Assembly (NCBI GenBank): GCA_016219325.1
Contig: JACRNH010000003.1
Coordinates: 1 to 45,122, forward strand
DNA: 45,122 nt
Direction: 5' to 3'
Origin: Candidatus Collierbacteria bacterium
GTDB taxonomy: Bacteria > Patescibacteriota > Microgenomatia > UBA1400 > JACPES01
The notes beneath the pieces were generated by a model. The model had not been told where the DNA came from, ran no database searches, and saw only the letters and a list, made by a program, of their open reading frames with translations. The translations under genes were made by a program, and so were the position numbers. Below are positions 40,021-45,122 of this stretch, in pieces (position 1 is the first letter of the stretch; every line of letters begins with the position of its first letter).

Positions 40021-40917
40021 ATGATAATGAATAAAATTAAGGTTAGCGTGGTGGTGACGGGGAAAAGTGATGAGCATGGAGCGCGATTGCTGCTTAAAGA
40101 TTTAGGTAAGCAAACGGTAAAGCCGGACGAGATAATTATTGTCAGGTCGGAGGATTACGGTAATTGTACTCGCGGCAGGGGAAGGAATATTGGGATTAAA
40201 AAGGCAAGAAATGAGTTGATTGCGGTGACGGATGTTGGGTGCAGGCCGAGAAGAGATTGGGTGGAGAGGTTAGCTGCAAAGGTACAAAAAGGTACAAGAA
40301 GGTACAAGAATGTACAAGTCGTTGCAGGGTGGTATCGGGCGGTGGCGGAGACGGAATGGCAAAAAAGTTTTGTCCCGTATTTGGTTCCGACGAGACTCAA
40401 TAAAGGCCAGGCCTTCCTACCGGCCAGCCGGTCGATCGCGTTCACAAAATCGGCTTGGAAATTAGTCGGAGGGTATCCGGAAGAGCCGGTATCCGGCGGA
40501 GAGGATTTGAAATTTGCCGATAATCTCTATAGAAATCCGGAAGTTAATATTATTTTTGAGCCAGACGCCTTGGTTGATTGGCCGGTGCCGGAAACTTTAT
40601 CCGCCTTTATAAAAGATATTGTTAAACATACCCGGGGGAATTTCGAGGCCGGATATTGGCCGCATATTATCCGGAATTTGTCGGTTGTAGCCAGATGGAT
40701 GGTAATGGCGATGTGGCCGTGGCTTATTCCGGGGTATTTGATTATTGCGGGGCTCAATAAAGGCCAGGCCTTACTTAGGCAAGGCCTGGCCTTGCAAGCC
40801 CTGCGGATGATTGTAGTCAGACTGGAGGCTGATGCGGCGGTGGTTTATGGAACGGTAATCGGTATAATTGATGGGTGGGTTATAAAGAAATTGCGGTCAC
40901 TGGTTTCGGATGGATGA
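40021..40917 (+). CDS. glycosyltransferase family 2
   Basis: 298 residues. GT-A fold: KVSVVVTGKSDEHGARLLL, KPDEIIIV, then AVTDVGCRP at the metal-binding DxD position (D-V-G), and the acceptor segment WKLVGGYPEEPVSGGEDLKFA (ED motif). C-terminal hydrophobic helices (VVARWMVMAMWPWLIPGYLI) suggest membrane attachment. Start ATG 40021; the ATG at 40027 is equally possible. Holds a decamer repeat (40281-40320) and two R2 copies (40403, 40760). Confidence 0.85.
   Translation: MIMNKIKVSVVVTGKSDEHGARLLLKDLGKQTVKPDEIIIVRSEDYGNCTRGRGRNIGIKKARNELIAVTDVGCRPRRDWVERLAAKVQKGTRRYKNVQVVAGWYRAVAETEWQKSFVPYLVPTRLNKGQAFLPASRSIAFTKSAWKLVGGYPEEPVSGGEDLKFADNLYRNPEVNIIFEPDALVDWPVPETLSAFIKDIVKHTRGNFEAGYWPHIIRNLSVVARWMVMAMWPWLIPGYLIIAGLNKGQALLRQGLALQALRMIVVRLEADAAVVYGTVIGIIDGWVIKKLRSLVSDG
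40281..40320. repeat. decamer tandem repeat, GT2 gene
   Basis: GGTACAAAAA, GGTACAAGAA twice, TGTACAAGTC: four 10-base units encoding KVQKGTRRYKNVQV. Same family as 44760-44799. Confidence 0.85.
40403..40431. repeat. palindromic repeat R2 (copy e, degenerate)
   Basis: AAGGCCAGGCCTT then CCGGCCAGCCGG, two short palindromes. Preceded by AATA as in the other copies and read as NKGQAFLPASR. Confidence 0.65.
40760..40793. repeat. palindromic repeat R2 (copy f)
   Basis: AAGGCCAGGCCTT, 8-base loop, AAGGCCTGGCCTT: perfect 13-base arms, core in the opposite order to copies b-d. Encodes NKGQALLRQGLAL. Confidence 0.85.
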
Positions 40918-42098
40918 CTTTTTTACGGATTGCCGGCCGCGGAATAACAATCGTCAAAACCGTAATTTTGGCCAGAATTCTAACCCCTTTAGATTTCGGC
41001 CAATTCGGGGCGGCGGCCCTGGGCTTGTCATTATTTGAGGTATTGACCGAAACCGGAGTCAATCAAGCTTTAATTTATTCGGATAAAAAAGTCGAGAAAT
41101 TGGTTAATCCGGCCTGGACGGTGGCTATAGTCAGAGGAATGATTATTTCGATTCTGATCGCATTATCAGCCCGGCCGGTATCAATGTTTTTCTCCGACAA
41201 TAATTTAATTAAATTAATTCTGCTTTTGGCCCTGGTGCCGTTAATTAAAGGATTTATTAACCCGATGACGGTAGAATTTGTTAAAGAATTGCAGTTTGAG
41301 AAAGAAGCCATATTCCGGTTAAGCCTTTTAATAATTGACGGATTAACGGCCCTAATTTCCGCTGTCTTTTTAAAGTCAGCCACTGCTTTCGCTATGGCTA
41401 TGATAGTTGCCGGAGCCGCTGAAGTAATTCTTTCATTTATATACTTTAAAGTCAGGCCACGGTTGTCTTTTAGCCGGAAATATCTAGCGGAAATTATGAA
41501 CTACGGAAAATGGGTAACTTTGTCAGGGATTGGATATTGGTTTTCCTCGGAACTAGACGATTTTGTGGCCGGAAAAGCTTTCGGAATGAAAACATTGGGG
41601 ATATATCAGGCGGCTTATAAAATTTCAACATTGCCGGTGACTGAAATTTCCGGATCGGTCAATCAAGTATCTTTTCCGGTGATGTCAAAATTAAAAGACG
41701 AGAAACAAAAGTTTTGGAAAATTTTTACAGGAAGTATCGGGGTAATTGGGGGGATAGGGGTGATAGGGGGAGTAATTTTATGGATGTGGCCAAGAGAAGT
41801 AGTTTTAATTTTACTGGGAAACAAGTGGTTGGAAGCGGTGCCGCTGATCAGAATATTGGCGGTGTTTGGAGTGATCAGGTCGGTTGAATCAGGAATTCAG
41901 CCGGTGTTTTTAGCCACAGGCCGGCCTAAAGTCGCCACCATGGGTAATTTAATAAAAGTCGTTACCCTTATTCTGGGATTGTTATTTTTGACTAAATTCG
42001 GAATAAACGGAATAGCTTGGGCGGCGGTGGTCAGCGGGGCGGCGGTAGTGCCGTATTATTTGTGGGAATTAGGGAGATTAGGGAGATCAGGGGCGTGA
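40875..42098 (+). CDS. Wzx-type polysaccharide flippase
   Basis: 407-residue membrane protein of the oligosaccharidyl-lipid flippase (MOP) superfamily, about 11-12 membrane segments. VTGFGWMTFLRIAGRG and TVILARILTPLDFGQFGAAAL match the family start (G..W......iLaR.LtP.dFG). Moves lipid-linked saccharides across the membrane. The GTG at 40875 keeps this conserved N-terminus; an ATG at 40914, in a 4-base overlap with the previous stop, would lose it. Two nonamer repeats are read in frame (41739-41774, 42065-42091). Confidence 0.88.
   Translation: MGYKEIAVTGFGWMTFLRIAGRGITIVKTVILARILTPLDFGQFGAAALGLSLFEVLTETGVNQALIYSDKKVEKLVNPAWTVAIVRGMIISILIALSARPVSMFFSDNNLIKLILLLALVPLIKGFINPMTVEFVKELQFEKEAIFRLSLLIIDGLTALISAVFLKSATAFAMAMIVAGAAEVILSFIYFKVRPRLSFSRKYLAEIMNYGKWVTLSGIGYWFSSELDDFVAGKAFGMKTLGIYQAAYKISTLPVTEISGSVNQVSFPVMSKLKDEKQKFWKIFTGSIGVIGGIGVIGGVILWMWPREVVLILLGNKWLEAVPLIRILAVFGVIRSVESGIQPVFLATGRPKVATMGNLIKVVTLILGLLFLTKFGINGIAWAAVVSGAAVVPYYLWELGRLGRSGA
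41739..41774. repeat. nonamer tandem repeat, flippase gene
   Basis: GGGGTAATT, GGGGGGATA, GGGGTGATA, GGGGGAGTA: four 9-base units encoding GVIGGIGVIGGV in a membrane segment. Confidence 0.75.
42065..42091. repeat. nonamer tandem repeat, end of flippase gene
   Basis: GGAATTAGG, GAGATTAGG, GAGATCAGG: three 9-base units encoding ELGRLGRSG. Same word as 44563-44607, in the same (R/K)LG frame. Confidence 0.75.
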
Positions 42099-43084
42099 GA
42101 TTGCTTTTTCTATCTCCAGTGCATCCGTTATTAACCCCAGGAAATCCGCTGCCAAAATGGCAGATGCAGGCAAGTTGGGTGAGGGCGTTGGAAAAAGTTG
42201 GGGCGGAAGTAGAAGTTGTGAGGTATACGCCGGAGGATAGGATTAGATTGGGATGGGTAGATAGGGTGTGGTGGAATTTTAAGGTGGTAGTAGAAGTAGT
42301 AAAGATAAATAGACAAATAGACAAATCGTCAAATAGACAAATAGACAAATTGATTATTTATTCGCTGGGGGCGGATGTGCTGCTGCCGTGGACAATCCGA
42401 TTAATTAAATGGCTGATTAAAGCGCCGTTGGTAGTATTATCAGGAGTGTCGCCGGTTTCAGACGGCAATCCGCGGGAAAGATCCATGGCAAAATTGGCGG
42501 ATTTTACGGCAGTGAATGATGAAAGGCAGGCGGATGAATGGATGGAATTGGGAGCTAAAAAAGCAGTTATTCTGCCGATCTCGGCGATGGATCCGGAATT
42601 GCATTTCAATAAAGGCCCGGCCTTAAAAGATATAGACGTACTATTTGTCGGGACTTTGACGCCGGAGAGGAAAGAATTTTTTGGTAGTTTGAAAAAACTG
42701 CTGCCGGAATCGATTAGTTTTGTGGTAAAAGAATTTGTGTGGGAAAAGGAATACGCCGGATTGATGAGCCGGGCTAAAATTGTTTTAAATCCGATCAGGC
42801 CGGAAATGGCGGAAGGAGCTAATTTAAGAATGTTTGAAATTCCGGCGTTTGGGGCGTTGGAACTGGGCAGTTACGGAAGAAATGAGTGGTTGACCCCGGG
42901 AAAAGAGATGCTGGTATATAAAGACGCGGAAGAAGCGGCGGGATTGATAAATGAATTTTTAAAGGATGACAAAAGAAGAGAAGAAATGGTAAAGAAAGGG
43001 AAAAAAAGGGTGATGGAGGAACATACGTTTGAGGATAGGGCTGAGAAGTTAATAGAAATGGTTAATGGATTAATGGATTCATGA
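42095..43084 (+). CDS. glycosyltransferase (CgeB/GT1-like)
   Basis: 329 residues. N-terminal RLLFLSPVHPLLTPGNPLPK; donor domain with IDVLFVGTLTPERKEFF, RAKIVLNPIRPEMAEGANLR, FEIPAFGALELGSYG and a helical tail HTFEDRAEKLIEMV, the pattern of CgeB-like glycosyltransferases. Start GTG 42095 overlaps the flippase stop (GTGA); the upstream in-frame ATG at 42017 would read through the flippase gene. Carries an octamer repeat (42307-42350) and an R2 half-copy (42612-42624). Confidence 0.8.
   Translation: MRLLFLSPVHPLLTPGNPLPKWQMQASWVRALEKVGAEVEVVRYTPEDRIRLGWVDRVWWNFKVVVEVVKINRQIDKSSNRQIDKLIIYSLGADVLLPWTIRLIKWLIKAPLVVLSGVSPVSDGNPRERSMAKLADFTAVNDERQADEWMELGAKKAVILPISAMDPELHFNKGPALKDIDVLFVGTLTPERKEFFGSLKKLLPESISFVVKEFVWEKEYAGLMSRAKIVLNPIRPEMAEGANLRMFEIPAFGALELGSYGRNEWLTPGKEMLVYKDAEEAAGLINEFLKDDKRREEMVKKGKKRVMEEHTFEDRAEKLIEMVNGLMDS
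42307..42350. repeat. octamer tandem repeat, CgeB-like gene
   Basis: AAATAGAC twice, AAATCGTC, AAATAGAC twice, AAAT. Encodes NRQIDKSSNRQIDKL, in the same frame as the repeat at 39531. Confidence 0.9.
42612..42624. repeat. palindromic repeat R2 (copy g, half)
   Basis: AAGGCCCGGCCTT, preceded by AATA, encoding NKGPAL: a reduced copy in the standard R2 frame. Confidence 0.6.
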
Positions 43085-43129
43085 ATTCATTAACGCATTA
43101 GCGTATCAACGGATTAAAACATTTTTATC

Positions 43130-44038
43130 ATGGATTTATCTATTTGCATTGTTAATTATAGGGTTGATAAAGAATTGAAGCGTTGTCTTGAGTCGGTCAA
43201 GAAATTTATAAAAGGAGTAAGTTATGAAATTATTGTGATTGATAATTCGGTGAATAACAGTTGGTATTCTGGCGGAAATAATTTAGCTTTAGCAAAGGCC
43301 AGAGGAAGGTATATTTTGTTTTTAAATCCGGATTGCTATTTGACCGAAAACTCTTTGGCAAAAATGGTTCGGTGGATGGATAAACATCCTGAAGTTGGAG
43401 TGAGTGAGTCAAGGCAGGTTTATGACGATGGGAAAATCGCGCCGACAGGATCGCTTTTACCAAAATGGTGGGTGGATGGGGTGGAGTTGACGGGGTTGAG
43501 TCGGTGGGCCCCAAAGTACGTTTCCTTCGTCTCGTGGTCTTCGTCCACGCAGCCGAAGAGCACGACTTCGAGGTTCGGACGCACCGGCGAATTTTTTCAG
43601 AGAAAAAATACGGGTTCGTCCGAAGAGATTGGGGGAATATTTGTCGAGATGATGAAGTATAGACAAGTAAACAATGATCGTAGGAAGAATTGGAAGACGG
43701 AGGTGGTTAGCGGGGCGGCAATGATGGTCAGAAAAATCGTTTTGGATCAAATAGGCGGTTTTGATGAAAAACTTAAACTTTATTACACCGATGTTGATCT
43801 ATGCCGGCGGATTTTGGCGGCGGAATTTGAGGTTTGGCACCTGGGCGAGTTTAAGCTGGGCCATTCAACCAGAAAAAGCACCGACAAAATGAAATGGGAT
43901 GACGTATATGATATTTACGCCGGAGACGCCCGGAATTATTATAGGAAATGGGGAGACGGAATCGGAGGGATGGCGTTGTTTTTGGCGATGAAGTTAAATA
44001 AAATTTTTGTGAAGTTAGGAAAAGAGTTGGGGAGATAA
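43130..44038 (+). CDS. glycosyltransferase family 2 (rhamnosyltransferase-like)
   Basis: 302 residues. MDLSICIVNYRVDKELKRCL, VIDNSVNNSW, GGNNLALAKARGRYILFLNP with DCYL at the metal site, then VSGAAMMVRKIVLDQIGGFD and YTDVDLCRRI, the WbbL-like rhamnosyltransferase pattern. An R4 nested-hairpin element (43509-43634) adds about 40 residues between the conserved halves. The 45 bases before the ATG are AT-rich with no gene. Probably extends the surface polysaccharide. Confidence 0.85.
   Translation: MDLSICIVNYRVDKELKRCLESVKKFIKGVSYEIIVIDNSVNNSWYSGGNNLALAKARGRYILFLNPDCYLTENSLAKMVRWMDKHPEVGVSESRQVYDDGKIAPTGSLLPKWWVDGVELTGLSRWAPKYVSFVSWSSSTQPKSTTSRFGRTGEFFQRKNTGSSEEIGGIFVEMMKYRQVNNDRRKNWKTEVVSGAAMMVRKIVLDQIGGFDEKLKLYYTDVDLCRRILAAEFEVWHLGEFKLGHSTRKSTDKMKWDDVYDIYAGDARNYYRKWGDGIGGMALFLAMKLNKIFVKLGKELGR
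43509..43634. repeat. nested-hairpin element R4, copy 2
   Basis: Outer CCCCAA (43509-43514) / TTGGGG (43629-43634); CGTGG/CCACG hairpin; TTCGGACG (43574-43581) / CGTCCGAA (43617-43624) enclosing ATTTTTT/AAAAAAT. Same order of stems as copy 1, but the inner hairpins differ in sequence. The protein frame also matches (AP..., PKS..., FGR). Confidence 0.8.
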
Positions 44039-44054
44039 GGGGGATTTGGGAAAT

Positions 44055-44801
44055 ATGGGATTAACTGTAATAATTTTGGCCAAAGATGATGGCGTAAAAC
44101 TCAAGAAGGCAGTGGAATCTGTCCGGTTTGCCGGTGAAGTAATCGTGGTGAAGGAAAAGTTTCCGGTTTCTGATTTTAGTGAAGTTAGGAATAGGGCTTT
44201 GAATCAGGCTAAAGGCGAGTGGGTGTTGTTTGTGGACTCGGACGAAGAAGTCAGTCAAAAGTTAAAAGAAGAAATTAATAATTTCATAAATAAAAATTAT
44301 AATAATTATAATATCAGCGGAATATATTTGAAAAGGCGGGACAGGTTCTTGGGGAAGTGGTTAAAATATGGGGAGACGTCTAATGTCAAATTATTGCGGT
44401 TGGCAAAGAAAGGTGCTGGCCGGTGGGAGAGGCCGGTGCATGAGGTTTGGAAAATTAAAGGGACAACGGGTGAATTAAGAAATCTTCTTAAGCATTATTC
44501 TCATGATTCGGTTGAAGAGATGGCGGAGAAGTTGGACAGATACTCGGAGATGGAGGCAAAGTGGAGATTAGGGGGAATAGGGAAATTAGGGAAATTAGGG
44601 AGATTAGGGATTGTAATTGAGATGGTTTTGTTTCCGGTTGGGAAGTTTGTCCAAAATTATATTTTCCGTTTGGGGTTTTTGGATGGGATGGAGGGGTTTA
44701 TTCATGCCGGGATGATGAGCGGACATTCATTTTTGGTGAGAGTGAAAATACTAGATAAAGTACAAGAAGGTAAAAGAAAGTACAAAAAAGTACAAAAATG
44801 A
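44055..44801 (+). CDS. glycosyltransferase family 2 (WaaE/KdtX-like)
   Basis: 248 residues. GLTVIILAKDDGVKLKKAVESV, VIVVKE, RNRALNQAKGEWVLFVDSDEE with the metal-binding DSDEE, then KLLRLAKKGAGRWERPVHE, the WaaE-like acceptor segment. ATG 44055 chosen over TTG 44046. Nonamer repeat at 44563-44607 and decamer repeat at 44760-44799, the latter holding the stop codon and the next gene's start. Confidence 0.87.
   Translation: MGLTVIILAKDDGVKLKKAVESVRFAGEVIVVKEKFPVSDFSEVRNRALNQAKGEWVLFVDSDEEVSQKLKEEINNFINKNYNNYNISGIYLKRRDRFLGKWLKYGETSNVKLLRLAKKGAGRWERPVHEVWKIKGTTGELRNLLKHYSHDSVEEMAEKLDRYSEMEAKWRLGGIGKLGKLGRLGIVIEMVLFPVGKFVQNYIFRLGFLDGMEGFIHAGMMSGHSFLVRVKILDKVQEGKRKYKKVQK
44563..44607. repeat. nonamer tandem repeat, WaaE-like gene
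   Basis: GGAGATTAG, GGGGAATAG, GGAAATTAG twice, GGAGATTAG: five 9-base units encoding RLGGIGKLGKLGRLG. Confidence 0.85.
44760..44799. repeat. decamer tandem repeat at a gene junction
   Basis: GTACAAGAAG, GTAAAAGAAA, GTACAAAAAA, GTACAAAAAT: four 10-base units. The last one runs into the ATGA that ends the GT2 gene and starts the next. Confidence 0.85.
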
Positions 44802-45122
44802 ATATGTTGAAAATATTCGGGTGGTTATTTCTAATTGGCTGGGTGGCGGGGCAAATTTTTCGTTTGCCGGGTTGGTTGCCGGTGACAATGTTGGATGTGG
44901 CGGTGGGGGTGGTAGCTATTAGCGAGTTGGCAAAAATTTGCTTGTTCGCTGTCACCCCTCGTATAACTCGGGGCAAGCCCGCTCGCTTTCGCTCGGGGTG
45001 GCCTCGGGCGGCAGCTAGCTTACTTCGCAAATTTGCCAACTTCGCTAATAAACAAAAGGGTGTTTTATATATAACAATCATTTTTACTGCTTCGTGGGCA
45101 TTGGGGTTAAGATTGTTTTCTT
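44798..45122 (+). CDS. membrane protein, O-antigen ligase/polymerase-like, 5' part
   Basis: Open to the window end (108 codons seen, no stop). The ATG at 44798 overlaps the previous stop by 4 bases. The protein starts MNMLKIFGWLFLIGWVAG, then RLPGWLPVTMLDVAVGVVAI, a hydrophobic pair of helices like the start of Wzy/O-antigen ligases, which fits the end of a polysaccharide operon. An R1 element (44918-45049) is read through in frame as a basic, Arg-rich stretch (TPRITRGKPARFRSGWPRAA) between hydrophobic segments; membrane-like sequence resumes after it (YITIIFTASWALGLRLF). Family call tentative. Confidence 0.6.
   Translation, partial: MNMLKIFGWLFLIGWVAGQIFRLPGWLPVTMLDVAVGVVAISELAKICLFAVTPRITRGKPARFRSGWPRAAASLLRKFANFANKQKGVLYITIIFTASWALGLRLFS
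44918..45049. repeat. palindromic dispersed element R1, copy 2
   Basis: 132 bases (44 codons). Terminal inverted arms: ATTAGCGAGTTGGCAAAAAT at the left and, on the complement of the right end, ATTAGCGAAGTTGGCAAATT. The core GCCCGCTCGCTTTCGCTCGG is shared with copy 1 (1971-2100). It keeps the reading frame of the host gene open. Confidence 0.8.

Noticed and set aside
39196..40793. R2 repeats as a CRISPR array
   Set aside because: Spacing is irregular (hundreds of bases), the units are palindromes inside protein genes, and no cas gene is present.
1..45122. UGA read as an amino acid, as in some CPR lineages
   Set aside because: UGA ends many genes at sensible lengths in 4-base overlaps, and no conserved domain continues past a UGA.

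Overview
The window reads as a compact bacterial chromosome segment, most likely from the Patescibacteria (Candidate Phyla Radiation), perhaps a Microgenomates-like lineage. Reasons: very tight gene packing with 4-base stop/start overlaps (ATGA or GTGA), a nearly complete division and cell-wall (dcw) cluster carrying degenerate motifs, a split GlmU, a shortened MurE, and frequent repeats in frame inside essential genes. UGA is used as a stop throughout, so this is not one of the UGA-recoding CPR lineages. The placement is inference; no marker gene was compared.

Layout. 1-67: start of exodeoxyribonuclease III on the minus strand, diverging from 110-255, a glycine T-box leader with an unusually short Stem I. 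The T-box precedes a small unknown gene and glyS. 2145-3577: a lipoprotein and a HAD phosphatase. 3699-31955: the wall and division block, in order mraZ, rsmH, ftsL-like, ftsI, murE-like, glmS, (small antisense gene), yvcK, split glmU (two genes), an acyl-AMP ligase fused to an acyltransferase-like domain, (GNAT on the minus strand), murC, murB, murA, dgkA, mraY, murI, murD, ftsW, murG, ftsQ, ftsA, ftsZ, ileS, rodA. 31987-33986: rplU, rpmA, parB and convergent lepB. 34051-38039: tRNA-Val(CAC), a Nudix hydrolase, a CcdA-like membrane protein and a large secreted lipase-like protein. 38070-45122: a surface-polysaccharide cluster with a methyltransferase, five glycosyltransferases, a Wzx-type flippase and the start of a membrane protein resembling O-antigen ligase/polymerase, cut by the window end.

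How the genes work together. GlmS and the split GlmU (GlmM is not here) make UDP-GlcNAc. MurA, MurB, MurC, MurD and a MurE-like ligase, with MurI supplying D-Glu, build the muropeptide. MraY and MurG put it on the lipid carrier, which DgkA may recycle. FtsW/RodA and FtsI polymerise and cross-link under FtsZ/FtsA/FtsQ/FtsL control. MurF and Ddl are not in the window. Several enzymes carry substitutions at sites known to matter (MurA Cys to Asp, MurB Ser to Cys, MurC P-loop).

The most striking features are (1) the ultra-short-Stem-I glycine T-box with an intrinsic terminator; (2) several families of palindromic and short tandem repeats (periods 7, 8, 9 and 10) placed in frame inside conserved genes, with one family always read in the same frame as Asn-Lys-Gly-x-Ala; (3) -10 boxes, often of extended TGn type, only 6-12 bases from start codons, which points to leaderless mRNAs for many first genes of operons; and (4) an acyl-AMP ligase/GNAT pair lodged inside the peptidoglycan cluster.
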